A stretch of DNA of 39,864 nucleotides from the NCBI RefSeq assembly GCF_017115105.1, contig NZ_JABXKH010000099.1, positions 1 through 39,864 on the forward strand, written 5' to 3'. The notes beneath the pieces are model-generated. The model was not told the origin of the DNA. It saw nothing but the letters and a program-made list of their open reading frames with translations, and did no database searches. Positions 1-8,473 of the stretch are shown in pieces (position 1 is the first letter of the stretch; each line of letters begins with the position of its first letter). The position numbers and the translations under genes are program-made. The DNA is from Nostoc sp. NMS2. Lineage in GTDB: Bacteria; Cyanobacteriota; Cyanobacteriia; Cyanobacteriales; Nostocaceae.

Positions 1-187
1 CACCCGTCCCATATTCAGGGCGGGCAGGATGCCCACCCCACAAGATGGAATAATTTATTTCTTGTCAGTCCCTTAGTAAAGAATTGTAATCCAAAATCCA
101 AAATCCAAAACCCAAAATTCGTATGAGTCCCTGACTACGGTAGTCTAGATGAGAGTGAATTTATCGCCTGCGGTATTATATTGTTTT
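1..187. other. hemC upstream spacer with interspersed repeat
   Basis: No gene is seen. Bases about 27-77 (GGCAGGATGCCCACCCCACA, then AAGATGGAATAATTTATTTC and CTTGTCAGTCCCTTAG) recur in reverse orientation at about 24758-24815, so this is a dispersed repeat. Bases 90-120 hold a run of near-repeats (AATCCAAAATCCAAAA type). The window start may cut a larger element. No confident promoter for hemC was found. Confidence 0.55.
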
Positions 188-1159
188 ATGACATCAGTTG
201 TTTCTAGTCCCCCACGCACTATTCGGATCGGTTCACGCAAAAGCCAACTTGCTCTGGTTCAAACCTATTGGGTACAAGAGCAACTCCAAAAAAGCTTTCC
301 TGATATCACTTTTGAAGTCCATACCATGTCTACCCAAGGCGATAAAATCCTTGATGTAGCATTAGCTAAGATTGGCGATAAAGGACTTTTTACTAAAGAA
401 CTTGAAGTTGGAATGCTCAATCAGGAGATTGACTTTGCAGTTCATTCTCTCAAGGATTTGCCGACTAACTTACCAGAAGGATTGACTCTGGCAGCAATTA
501 CTGAACGGGAAAATCCAGCCGATGCATTAGTTGTGCATGAAAAGCACAAAGATAAACAAATCGATACTTTACCAGAGGGTGCTGTAATTGGGACATCTTC
601 GCTGCGGCGGTTAGCACAGTTACGCCACCACTTCCCCCACTTTACTTTTAAAGATGTGCGGGGAAATTTGATTACACGATTGGCAAAACTGGATGCAGGC
701 GAATACGATGCCTTAATTTTGGCAGCCGCAGGGTTAGAGAGATTGGGAATGAGCCCTCGCGTTCATCAAATTATCCCCAAAGAAATCTCCCTCCACGCCG
801 TTGGCCAAGGTGCTTTAGGGATAGAATGCCGTGCGGATGATAGTGAATTGCTAACTCTACTCAAAGCAATCGAACATCCCCAAACACGCGATCGCTGTCT
901 CGCCGAACGATCTTTTCTACGCTCATTAGAGGGCGGATGTCAAGTACCTATTGGTGTAAATACAGAAATCTCTGGTGAGAATTTGACCTTAACAGGGATA
1001 GTCGCCAGTGTAGATGGTCAAAAGTTCGTAAAAGATACCGTCACAGGGATTGCCAACAATGCCGAAGCACTAGGCATAGAACTAGCAGAATTGCTGCGGC
1101 AACAGGGAGCGCAAGAAATTTTATCAGAAATTTTTGCGGTAATTCAACGCGGTTCCTAA
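188..1159 (+). CDS. hemC: porphobilinogen deaminase (hydroxymethylbilane synthase)
   Basis: The enzyme polymerises four porphobilinogen units into hydroxymethylbilane, an early step shared by heme, chlorophyll and phycobilin synthesis; it is cytosolic. The product of 323 residues has the N-terminal [14 protein letters not shown] signature, the HSLKDLP segment (residues 86-92), the TSSLRR segment (136-141) and the [10 protein letters not shown] loop, where Cys251 should carry the dipyrromethane cofactor. Length is normal for the family. An upstream in-frame ATG at 149 adds 13 residues that do not resemble the family, so ATG 188 (MTSVV) is preferred. glgA follows in the same direction after about 130 bp. 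Recognition is from strong motif similarity. Confidence 0.95.
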   Translation: MTSVVSSPPRTIRIGSRKSQLALVQTYWVQEQLQKSFPDITFEVHTMSTQGDKILDVALAKIGDKGLFTKELEVGMLNQEIDFAVHSLKDLPTNLPEGLTLAAITERENPADALVVHEKHKDKQIDTLPEGAVIGTSSLRRLAQLRHHFPHFTFKDVRGNLITRLAKLDAGEYDALILAAAGLERLGMSPRVHQIIPKEISLHAVGQGALGIECRADDSELLTLLKAIEHPQTRDRCLAERSFLRSLEGGCQVPIGVNTEISGENLTLTGIVASVDGQKFVKDTVTGIANNAEALGIELAELLRQQGAQEILSEIFAVIQRGS

Positions 1160-1291
1160 GCAATTGGGCAAGCCGATGTGATTAGATAAGAATTGATCGC
1201 CGTTTTACCAAAGACGCGACATATCGCGTTGGTCGCGATCGGAAAGTTAATTTGACAATTTATAGACAGAATCGGGGAAGCAAAAATTACC

Positions 1292-2731
1292 ATGCGGATT
1301 CTATTTGTTGCAGCAGAAGCAGCACCCATTGCCAAAGTAGGAGGAATGGGTGATGTTGTTGGGGCATTACCCAAATTTCTGAGAGAAATGGGGCATGATG
1401 TGCGAATATTCTTGCCTTACTATGGCTTCCTGCCAGACAAAATGGAAATTCCCAAAGAACCCATCTGGCGGGGATCTGCCATGTTCCAGGAATTTGCTGT
1501 TTATGAAAGCGTTCTGCCTGGTACTGATGTCCCCTTGTACTTATTCGGACATCCCGTTTTCCTACCTCGCCGCATTTATTCTGGAGATGATGAAGACTGG
1601 CGGTTCACCTTCTTCTCCAATGGTGCAGCCGAGTTTGCCTGGAATTACTGGAAACCGGACATTATCCATTGTCATGACTGGCATACGGGAATGATTCCGG
1701 TGTGGATGCACCAAGATCCTGATATCACCACAGTGTTTACCATTCATAACCTGGCTTATCAAGGGCCGTGGCGTTGGTATTTAGAAAAAATTACTTGGTG
1801 TCCTTGGTATATGCAAGGACACAACACAATGGCAGCAGCAGTGCAATTTGCCAATAAGGTAAATACAGTTTCGCCCACATACGCCGAGCAAATCAAGACA
1901 CCTGCTTATGGTGAAACCTTAGAAGGTTTGCTGTCCTTTATTAGCGGTAAGTTATCTGGGATTATCAACGGGATTGATACCGAAGTTTATAATCCAGAAA
2001 ATGATAAATATATTGCTCAAACATTTACTGCTGATACTTTAGATAAACGCAAGGCTAACAAAATTGCTTTGCAACAAGAAGTAGGATTAGAAGTCAACTC
2101 CAAAGCCTTTTTAATTGGGATTGTGACCCGATTAGTGGAACAAAAAGGCATTGATTTGATATTGCAAATCCTCGATCGCTTCCTATCTTATACAGATGCA
2201 CAGTTTGTTTTGTTGGGAACAGGCGATCGCTACTATGAAACTCAGATGTGGCAATTAGCATCCCGCTTTCCCGGACGCATGGCAACTTATTTACTGTATA
2301 ACGATGCCCTGTCTCGCCGCATCTATGCTGGTACTGATGCCTTCTTGATGCCTAGTCGTTTTGAACCATGCGGTATTAGCCAAATGATGTCTTTGCGCTA
2401 CGGTTCTGTCCCCATTGTCCGCCGCACAGGTGGATTAGTTGACACTGTAACCCATCACGACCCCGAAAATGCCGCAGGCACCGGTTATTGCTTTGACCGC
2501 TATGAACCGCTAGACCTTTTCACTTGTATGATCCGAGCTTGGGAAGGCTTCCGTTTCAAACCGCAATGGCAAGAACTACAAAAACGGGGCATGAGTGAAG
2601 ATTTTAGTTGGTATCAATCTGCTAAAGAGTATGTGAAGTTGTACAGGTCAATTTACGGTTTGCCAGAAGAAGAGGAGACACCACAACCAGAGTTAGTGTT
2701 AAACGAAGCAGTTACCAGTAGCAAATCCTGA
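1292..2731 (+). CDS. glgA: glycogen synthase (ADP-glucose type, GT5)
   Basis: The enzyme transfers glucose from ADP-glucose to the non-reducing end of alpha-1,4-glucan, building the cyanobacterial carbon reserve. Residues 1-27 hold the family N-terminus with the ADP-glucose-binding KVGGMGDV motif (Lys15). The C-terminal Rossmann half carries [18 protein letters not shown] and [10 protein letters not shown], the usual catalytic-site segment with the FEPCG motif. The 479 residues match the family length, and the last ~20 are an acidic, low-conservation tail. It is codirectional with hemC but has its own 132-bp leader, so a shared transcript is uncertain. Confidence 0.95.
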   Translation: MRILFVAAEAAPIAKVGGMGDVVGALPKFLREMGHDVRIFLPYYGFLPDKMEIPKEPIWRGSAMFQEFAVYESVLPGTDVPLYLFGHPVFLPRRIYSGDDEDWRFTFFSNGAAEFAWNYWKPDIIHCHDWHTGMIPVWMHQDPDITTVFTIHNLAYQGPWRWYLEKITWCPWYMQGHNTMAAAVQFANKVNTVSPTYAEQIKTPAYGETLEGLLSFISGKLSGIINGIDTEVYNPENDKYIAQTFTADTLDKRKANKIALQQEVGLEVNSKAFLIGIVTRLVEQKGIDLILQILDRFLSYTDAQFVLLGTGDRYYETQMWQLASRFPGRMATYLLYNDALSRRIYAGTDAFLMPSRFEPCGISQMMSLRYGSVPIVRRTGGLVDTVTHHDPENAAGTGYCFDRYEPLDLFTCMIRAWEGFRFKPQWQELQKRGMSEDFSWYQSAKEYVKLYRSIYGLPEEEETPQPELVLNEAVTSSKS

Positions 2732-3551
2732 ATCGTTAGGGGCGGGGCGTGCAGATATTAGTAAAAGGACGGATAAACCGCTTCTACACAGGCAAAACCC
2801 TCTTACGAGGTTGTTTTGAATGAAACGTAGCAATCCCCACCCTCAAATCTTAGTAAGGTGGGGGAACAATGCTCTAACAGTGAGATGGGTAAGCAGGCAA
2901 TACTACGTAGGTTAGGAGTCGATCCCCCCAACTGCCCTTAAAAAGCTACCGTGTATACACAAGTCGCCAGACCTCTCCCCAAACCCCTCTCCGACGCGGA
3001 GAGGGGCTTTAAAGATTGGCTCCCCTTCCCTCGTAGGGAAGGGGCTGGGGGTTAGGTCTGAGAGCGCTTTGAGCAAAATAAGTCACTTGTGTATATGTAC
3101 ACCGTAGCCTTAAAAAGGGGGGCTAAAAATGCCTTATTTTCCCCCAATTTATCGGGGAGCCACTGCGGGAACAGGGGTCTCCCCCGCCGCAGGATGCGCG
3201 AAGCGATGTAGTGAAGCAAGTGGCGAGGACTAAGGGGGATCTCGAATGACTATGCACAAAAACCTACGCAGTATTGGATAAGCAGGGAAGGCAGGGGAAG
3301 AGAAAGAAATAAGTGTATTCATAGCTATTTAGGTAGAAAAAATTACTAAAATTTTCTCTTTACTTCCCCTACTCATTTCAAAATGATCTAACTTTTTCGC
3401 GTTGCTCCCGTAGGGTTGAGACTGCCGCGTTGCGTTCAATAAATATACTCTTTGTTTCTTTCGCCCCACAGGTGCGCCTCCGTGGGAAACTCACGTTAAA
3501 AATAGACGAGCTAGAAACAAAATTCATCCAATGAATCAGCAACGCCAATAT
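2732..3551. other. 820-bp gene-free spacer filled with repeats
   Basis: No convincing coding frame is present. Contents in order: a short motif around 2775-2800 (ACCGCTTCTACACAGGCAAA) that recurs near 15604; a hairpin at 2835-2863 (CCCCACC/GGTGGGG, 15-base loop) with no T-run, so not a clear glgA terminator; a MITE-like inverted-repeat element at about 2944-3110; C-rich/G-rich 'TCCCCC...GGGGGA' palindromic sequence flanking that element; and GC-rich repeat scraps at 3180-3235 and 3395-3490 of the sort seen dispersed in Nostoc genomes. Confidence 0.6.
2944..3110. mobile_element. MITE-like element, family A copy 1
   Basis: The ends are imperfect inverted repeats: AGCTACCGTGTATACACAAG on the left and, read from the right, GGCTACGGTGTACATATACA. 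Direct copies of CCTTAAAAAG lie at 2936-2945 and 3108-3117, overlapping the element edges, as expected for a target duplication of 9-10 bp. Inside, AGACCT...AGGTCT and GAGAGGGG/CCCCTCTC stems give a nested hairpin. There is no transposase gene. A second copy with matching ends lies at 24530-24694. Confidence 0.65.
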
Positions 3552-4289
3552 TCATATTTGTGGATGTCGAAAATCTTTTCCAACGATAAATCTAGTTGTA
3601 TCTAGAGGATAAGTTTTAACATATACCATACAACCCTTTGCTGACGAGGGACTATAGGAGTAACCCGGTGGATACCGTAGCCAACTGCTAGCAGGATAAT
3701 TTCCTAACTCATCACTCCAAGTTCCTTCTATGACAAAGATTTCTTTCACCTCAGATTCGACTACATTAAACAATGCTGTGCCAGGTTGCCAGCGTTCAAT
3801 CCAGACTTTTTCGGGGAAATCAATTTGCTGATAAAGGGGCTTCACCTCAATTTGAGGGATAATACCTGACTGCCAGGGTAACTCGTAAATATTCTTTCGC
3901 ACTTGCTGGCGATTTTTTCCACCATGTTGCCGTAATTTAACAAAGGTCAGACAGCCCTCATCGCTGTAGGGGTGATGGATAAACCCTTCAGGATTAAGTA
4001 TGTAAGTTCCTGGTAAATAAATGCCTGTTTCGTCAACAAAGTTTCCTTGGAGTACTAAAATTTCTTCTCCTCCAGGGTGTCCATGTAGCTCAAAAAAGCC
4101 ACCAGGATCAAATCGACTCAACATTGTTACTGGATGATCTTGAACTTCATTATCGGACTCAAAGCAAATATACCAGATACCGGTAAACTCTGTGTCATAC
4201 CAAGGCAGTGATGTTGATAATACTGCTACCCGTACTGATAAATTTTCGTTAATTTTTTGAGGTTGCCACTGGAGTTGGGAAGATACCAT
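3552..4289 (-). CDS. double-cupin protein, ChrR-like
   Basis: The 245-residue protein has two cupin-like halves. The first (about residues 45-120) contains HGHPGGEEILVLQG, which supplies the usual His-x-His and Glu metal ligands, followed by GTYILNPEGFIHHPY with another His. The second half (about 145-235) repeats the fold pattern (EIFVIEGTWSDELGNYPASSWLRYPPG) but lacks the His pair, so it is probably not metal-binding. Such two-cupin proteins resemble the cupin part of ChrR anti-sigma factors; no zinc-binding anti-sigma domain is visible. The start ATG 4289 is the only good one. It lies 100 bp downstream of cpeY on the same strand, so read-through from cpeY is possible. Ligand and role are unknown. 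Confidence 0.75.
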   Translation of the reverse strand: MVSSQLQWQPQKINENLSVRVAVLSTSLPWYDTEFTGIWYICFESDNEVQDHPVTMLSRFDPGGFFELHGHPGGEEILVLQGNFVDETGIYLPGTYILNPEGFIHHPYSDEGCLTFVKLRQHGGKNRQQVRKNIYELPWQSGIIPQIEVKPLYQQIDFPEKVWIERWQPGTALFNVVESEVKEIFVIEGTWSDELGNYPASSWLRYPPGYSYSPSSAKGCMVYVKTYPLDTTRFIVGKDFRHPQI

Positions 4290-4391
4290 TGTTAGGTTTC
4301 AGGTTAGTACAGTAGTTAATTTTCAGAATTTAGATATTATACATAAAAATCCTATATATACTGTGACTAACCAGGAGTTGGATGAAGGTGA

Positions 4392-5678
4392 TTACAAGTT
4401 AATCATTTGTTGATTACTCGTCGCTTTCGCCTTAATTAACCAGTCACGATCGCGATCGCAAATTTCCCGACCAGATGAGTCTCCTAAGCGGTCTAGCGCC
4501 AATAAACAAGCGTATTTCAAATCCCAAATTGGCGTATTAAGGCAAATTTTAAGTTCAGGGATTGCTCGTGAATCACCCAATTCACCAAGAGCGATCGCAC
4601 ACGCCGCACGAGATTTCTGAAACTGAGGTTCGCGGTTGTGCAGGTTTTCTATTAACAAATCGTAGGCGGGAGCATATTTCAGCCAGCCGAAAAGTTTCAT
4701 GACATGATAATGAGCGCCATAATCGTTATATGCTTTGTCTGAATAAGTTGCTAGAAGTGCTTGGGGTGCTTCTTGGGTATAGATATCTAGCAAGGTTTTT
4801 GTCGCTAAATAGCAGCGTCCAAAATCGGTTTCGTAAAGTTCGTTAATGACAAAATCTAATCCAGGGGTCGCGTCATACTCATGTACTAAATCAAGGTCGT
4901 TGGGATGATCGTAAAGTACTTGTTCTAAATAAGGTTGAATTTCTGTAAAGGTAATTTCACCACTAGAAACGCCTGCATCCAAAAGCATTCGCAATCCTCG
5001 CAACCGAAACACCAGAGATACAGGACAACGAGCAATTTCTGGGATGGCTTTGTAGTAGCGTGCATCAATCAGGTCTTGAATGCAACCGCGCCGTGCATTA
5101 ACGCTGGAACTTTGCAGCAGCGCCATTACCTCAGTGATTTGGGAGTAGTCATCGGTGAAACGACAAACTGTAGCGATCGCCGCACTACGGGTAGGTTCAT
5201 CTTCAGCTTGAGTAAATTTATTTACACGTTCTAGAGACGATTGATAGTCAGCATTCGCTAAAGTGTGAATAATTACTCGATAAATTTGACCTGGTTTATC
5301 CAGTAGTTGCGCCACTTCTTCGAGAATTTCTGGATCTTTAGTCCCGATTTCCCCGATCGCCCACACGGTATTTTCAACAGTATAAATATCATCATCTTTA
5401 AGGCACTGCCGAATTACAGGTAAAGCTGATTCAGCCTGCAATCGCCCCAGACTTTCCACAGCCTTGCGTCGGACAATGCGATGGTCTAACTCATCAGGGT
5501 TACTAGTTTCAATCGCCCGTACCAAAGCCGCGATCGACTGTTCAGTGGGATAATTAATCAGATGGGAAACAGCAATATACTTATCAGAAGCGTCTTCAAG
5601 TTGTTCTAATGGTGTATCGATAATTGCGATCGCTTGATCTTCTGTTAGCCCAAACATTTTAAAAAAACGTTTATCCAT
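4392..5678 (-). CDS. cpeY: phycoerythrobilin lyase subunit, HEAT-repeat (CpeY)
   Basis: This is an E/F-type bilin lyase built of HEAT repeats. The 428 residues contain successive repeat units such as VRRKAVESLGRL, VENTVWAIGEIGT, SAAIATVCRF and RAACAIALGELGDSRAIPEL near the C-terminus. The N-terminus MDKRFFKMFGLTEDQAIAIID and length fit CpeY. In Fremyella diplosiphon CpeY attaches phycoerythrobilin to Cys82 of the PE alpha subunit, assisted by CpeZ; both that subunit (cpeA) and cpeZ are in this window. Unlike the cpeYZ pair of Fremyella, cpeY and cpeZ are here separated by about 3.2 kb and by a plus-strand block of four genes. The gene is divergent from the DUF1838-like gene. Confidence 0.88.
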   Translation of the reverse strand: MDKRFFKMFGLTEDQAIAIIDTPLEQLEDASDKYIAVSHLINYPTEQSIAALVRAIETSNPDELDHRIVRRKAVESLGRLQAESALPVIRQCLKDDDIYTVENTVWAIGEIGTKDPEILEEVAQLLDKPGQIYRVIIHTLANADYQSSLERVNKFTQAEDEPTRSAAIATVCRFTDDYSQITEVMALLQSSSVNARRGCIQDLIDARYYKAIPEIARCPVSLVFRLRGLRMLLDAGVSSGEITFTEIQPYLEQVLYDHPNDLDLVHEYDATPGLDFVINELYETDFGRCYLATKTLLDIYTQEAPQALLATYSDKAYNDYGAHYHVMKLFGWLKYAPAYDLLIENLHNREPQFQKSRAACAIALGELGDSRAIPELKICLNTPIWDLKYACLLALDRLGDSSGREICDRDRDWLIKAKATSNQQMINL

Positions 5679-5722
5679 TGATCTATAAATGGCTCGTGGA
5701 TAATTGCTTAGAAATCAGAGAA

Positions 5723-5823
5723 TTTTGGATTTTAGATACTTCGACTTACCTCGACTTCGCCCTTCGGCTACGCTCAGGACGGGCTCGGCACAAGTCGCTC
5801 AGTACAAGTTTTGGATTTTAGAT
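5723..5823. repeat. interspersed repeat flanked by 15-bp direct repeats
   Basis: A perfect 15-bp direct repeat (TTTTGGATTTTAGAT) lies at 5723-5737 and 5809-5823. Between them is a GC-richer segment, 5738-5808, that starts ACTTCGACTTACCTCGACTT and ends GCACAAGTCGCTCAGTACAA. A shortened reverse-complement copy of this segment lies at 9561-9608, and a related fragment occurs near 38910-38945. Confidence 0.7.
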
Positions 5824-5964
5824 TGACCATCAAGGAATCATTGGTCATATTTACTATCGTACTAGGGAGTGGGCATTGGATTACCAAAAATGTAAATTGC
5901 TAGTTAAGTAGGAGTTTACGCCAAAATAAAATAAAATCCGCTTACTGACATACTGGGTGAGAGT

Positions 5965-6002
5965 TGCGATGTCTAACGACAAGCCGATGAAGCGTTTACG
6001 CA
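5965..6002 (+). repeat. small interspersed repeat, copy 1
   Basis: The sequence begins TGCGATGTCTAACGACAAGC and ends AGCGTTTACGCA. The reverse complement of 16501-16536 is nearly the same sequence, differing in a few bases near the middle. It sits 28 bp before the DUF1838-like start codon, just upstream of the ribosome binding site. Confidence 0.7.
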
Positions 6003-6029
6003 GCCATTTTAAGATCATAGGAGTCCTAT

Positions 6030-6830
6030 ATGAATGATTATTTAGATGACTACGAGTTTAATAACCTCGATTTTTATAGAAAAAATCATGGGTTACAGCT
6101 TTATTACAACTGGTCGGGAGAAATTTGGTGGCAAGAAACACCAGACTTGCCCAAAGAAAAATTGTTCTCTATTATTGGGATGAATGCTACCAAAGTATTT
6201 CTCAAACCCGATCCTGAACATGGCGAAGTCGGGTATCGCATCAATAGAGAGTTGGGTTTATTTTGCGATCCAGATACTCAAGAAATTCTCCACTTTTGGC
6301 AGTCACCAACAGCAAATCAACCAGTACCAGTAGTTCACATTGCTAACCGCATTGTCCAGGGGTCGGTCAAGCCAAAAAAATTTGTCATACCCAAAGGCAA
6401 AGGATATATTACTTCGGTTATGGAAATTCCTTTAGAATATCCACATCCTTTAGCAGGAGATAGTAAATATTCAGATTATTGCCCTGGAGAAAAGTTTAAG
6501 GGAGTTGAGTACTTTATATCAAATACTTGCCGACCTGATGCAACTGAAGTTCCTCCTGCTAAATGGGCGAGAGACTGTCCTTGGATGCCCTGGATGAAGT
6601 TAGGATATGCTCATCCAGCTAAACTAAGATTTGAAACAACAATATTTAGAGTAGATTCTTTTGAACAGCTTCATCCTAGCTTGGTCAAGCTGGTGAGGGA
6701 AAAAGTACCAATTTATGAATTCACGCCAACAGAAAGTGATGAACCGAATGTAACGAGTATTCAATACTTTAAGAAAAATTTTGACTCTTACTTGCGACGA
6801 GATATTTTCCCACTAGAGGAAACATCTTAA
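6030..6830 (+). CDS. DUF1838-like protein
   Basis: This 266-residue soluble protein resembles the DUF1838 family: an N-terminal DYEFNNLDFYRKNHGLQLYY/WSGEIWW segment, a central IIGMNATKVFLK stretch, and an aromatic-rich C-terminal half (RDCPWMPWMKLGYAHPAKLRFETT). No catalytic motif, signal peptide or membrane segment is visible. The start ATG has a well-placed AGGAG six bases upstream. It is the first gene of a plus-strand block leading to cpeF, which suggests but does not prove a link to phycoerythrin or pigment metabolism. No function is assigned. The family name is from recall of sequence character and is less certain than the lyase calls. Confidence 0.65.
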   Translation: MNDYLDDYEFNNLDFYRKNHGLQLYYNWSGEIWWQETPDLPKEKLFSIIGMNATKVFLKPDPEHGEVGYRINRELGLFCDPDTQEILHFWQSPTANQPVPVVHIANRIVQGSVKPKKFVIPKGKGYITSVMEIPLEYPHPLAGDSKYSDYCPGEKFKGVEYFISNTCRPDATEVPPAKWARDCPWMPWMKLGYAHPAKLRFETTIFRVDSFEQLHPSLVKLVREKVPIYEFTPTESDEPNVTSIQYFKKNFDSYLRRDIFPLEETS

Positions 6831-7303
6831 AATAATTCGTAATTCGTAATTCGTAATTCGTAATTTAATTCTTAACTACGAATTATGAATTAGTTAAGCA
6901 GTTGGTAACTATTCCTATGTTCATTTACGTGAAATAGCAAAGCATTTATTAAACTTAGTACAGCTAACTCTGAAGTTCGTAGCGAATAGACTCAAAACTT
7001 ACTTTGCGTTCCTCTGCGCTCCTCTGCGTTTAAATTTCACCCCTCAATTCGCCACGATTTTACGTAAAGCTGTACTTCGATAATATGCTAGGTTCACCAC
7101 AGAGGCAGAAGGGAAGTGAGCATTCTGGCTCAAAGGCAAAGGCTGTAGTTGGGTGCGACTTTTGAAAATTTCCGTCAAAAAGCTTTTCTACTGGTAACGC
7201 GATCTGAGAAGATCAAAATATACGCATCTGTCAGCTATTGGTTAGTTGCCTCTAGTCTGCCTCCTGCCTTCCTCAATAAACACGCATTTAGAAAACAAAA
7301 GTT
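6831..7303. other. spacer with STRR array and repeat scraps
   Basis: Bases 6834-6861 are four perfect AATTCGT heptamers, followed by TTAACTACGAATTATGAATT, which can pair back on the array. Bases about 6998-7035 (ACTTTGCGTTCCTCTGCGCT, then CCTCTGCG) are a low-complexity repeat of a type common in Nostoc. A 64-codon frame at 7149-7343 crosses the start of the next gene and has no coding character. The rest is unassigned and probably holds the promoter of the 79-aa gene and cpeF. Confidence 0.55.
6834..6861 (+). repeat. STRR heptamer array (AATTCGT x4)
   Basis: Four perfect tandem copies of AATTCGT directly follow the DUF1838-like gene. Related arrays are at 9609-9636, 15761-15794 and 28501-28535. 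Confidence 0.9.
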
Positions 7304-7543
7304 ATGGATGAAACCTCAGAACTCACAACAACCGATAACATAACCTCTCAAGATGTCGCCGAAGTGATTGCAGAACTTGAGCTATATCGGGAACGTCTAG
7401 TCCAAGAAACTACAGAAACAGCAAAACGGGCTAAGTTGATGAGGGTAAATGTTATGGCACAATTGGAACCTGAGCTTGCCAAGATTGATTCTGCCCTCCA
7501 AGAACTACGTAATCAGCAAGCTGCCTTGAGCGTCAACAACTAG
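7304..7543 (+). CDS. small coiled-coil protein upstream of cpeF
   Basis: The 79-residue product is mostly helical and charged: DVAEVIAELELYRERLVQETTETAKRAKLMRVNVMAQLEPELAKIDSALQELRNQQAAL has heptad-like spacing typical of a coiled coil. There is no membrane segment, signal peptide or enzymatic motif. It ends 24 bases before cpeF on the same strand, so the two are probably cotranscribed, and a role as an accessory or chaperone to the CpeF lyase is a reasonable inference. No strong Shine-Dalgarno precedes the ATG. The family is not recognised. Confidence 0.65.
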   Translation: MDETSELTTTDNITSQDVAEVIAELELYRERLVQETTETAKRAKLMRVNVMAQLEPELAKIDSALQELRNQQAALSVNN

Positions 7544-7567
7544 TAATCTATTTAGCTATAAGTCATA

Positions 7568-8473
7568 ATGCTCAACTCCAAAACTCAATCAGGGGAGGAT
7601 TCGTTACATCTTTCCCACTCAGAAACTGATGCTTTACTTGCAGCAGTTAATGAGCAATTAGGCTTAAACTCCTTCAACCCTGATGACCAAGAGCTACTCA
7701 AGCAGATGATTGAGAGTATGGGAGACTCACGGGGGATGGTTAGGTTGAGTTTTGCAGAGGCGTTGGGTAAAATCGGTAAACCAGCGACCCCTTTATTAAT
7801 GGAAGCTGTGGCAAATCACCCTAACCCAGTTGTACGCAGAGCCAGCGCCAAAACCCTGACACTGATTGCCGATCCGATCGCAGTTCCCACCCTGGTTAAT
7901 GCCCTCCTAAATGATGAAGATACGGTGGTTAAAACCTCGGCGGTGGGAGGGCTTGCCAAAATAGGTGAGGCAGCTGTGCCAGCATTGCTGAAAATCTTAG
8001 CGTCAACTGAGTATCCAGAAAGTGCGAAAGGACATGCTGTGTGGGCACTGGGATTTATTGGAGCAGAGGCGAAAGAGTATTTATATCGAGAGATTAACTC
8101 AGACTCGGCTGATGTTCGAGCTGCGGTGGTGGGTGCGATCGCTAAAATTGCTGAGGAAGGTACTGAAGAAGGAGCATTTCACATTCTAGTGAACGCTCTC
8201 ACTGATTCATCCTTAATGGTGCGGTGTGAAGCAGCATCTGCTTTGGGCAGTCTGGCTTATCAACCAGCGATTCCTAATTTAGTTGAGTTACTGCATCATC
8301 CCGATTGGGAAACCCGAAAAGCGGCGGCTCTGGCATTGATGAAAATTGGCGATCGCACTGCCTTAGAACCCCTACAAGCAGCATTAACCCAAGAAGAGGA
8401 AGCAGGAGTTCAGGCGGTGATCGAGTTGGCGATTTCTCAAATTGAGAGACAGTTAGAAAAAGATGCTTGGTAA
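7568..8473 (+). CDS. cpeF: phycoerythrobilin lyase, HEAT-repeat (CpeF, formerly MpeV-like)
   Basis: An E/F-clan lyase of 301 residues with regular HEAT units: VRLSFAEALGKIGKPATPLL, VRRASAKTLTLIADPIAVPTL, VKTSAVGGLAKIGEAAVPALL, AKGHAVWALGFIG, VRAAVVGAIAKIAEE, VRCEAASALGSLAYQPAIPNL and TRKAAALALMKIGDRTALEPL. Length and context fit CpeF of Fremyella, which makes the doubly linked bilin on PE beta (mature Cys50/Cys61), helped by CpeZ. Both the substrate gene cpeB and cpeZ are close by, cpeZ being convergent 430 bp away. It is preceded by the 79-aa coiled-coil gene and followed without any gap by a HigA-like gene. Other E/F-type lyases (MpeU, PecE) are less likely because no phycoerythrocyanin or PE-II genes are present. 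Confidence 0.85.
   Translation: MLNSKTQSGEDSLHLSHSETDALLAAVNEQLGLNSFNPDDQELLKQMIESMGDSRGMVRLSFAEALGKIGKPATPLLMEAVANHPNPVVRRASAKTLTLIADPIAVPTLVNALLNDEDTVVKTSAVGGLAKIGEAAVPALLKILASTEYPESAKGHAVWALGFIGAEAKEYLYREINSDSADVRAAVVGAIAKIAEEGTEEGAFHILVNALTDSSLMVRCEAASALGSLAYQPAIPNLVELLHHPDWETRKAAALALMKIGDRTALEPLQAALTQEEEAGVQAVIELAISQIERQLEKDAW

Larger units (their letters stand above)
5679..6029. other. divergent spacer between cpeY and DUF1838 gene
   Basis: The spacer contains two repeat copies described separately (5723-5823 and 5965-6002). The remaining unique sequence, about 5824-5964, should hold the promoters of both divergent genes. No regulator site could be assigned with confidence. Confidence 0.5.

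Noticed and set aside
2835..2863. Hairpin after glgA as a terminator
   Set aside because: The stem is good (CCCCACC/GGTGGGG) but the loop is 15 bases and no T-run follows; it fits the dispersed palindromes of the spacer equally well.
7149..7343. A 64-codon frame before the cpeF block
   Set aside because: Overlaps the start of the 79-aa gene in another frame and has no coding character.
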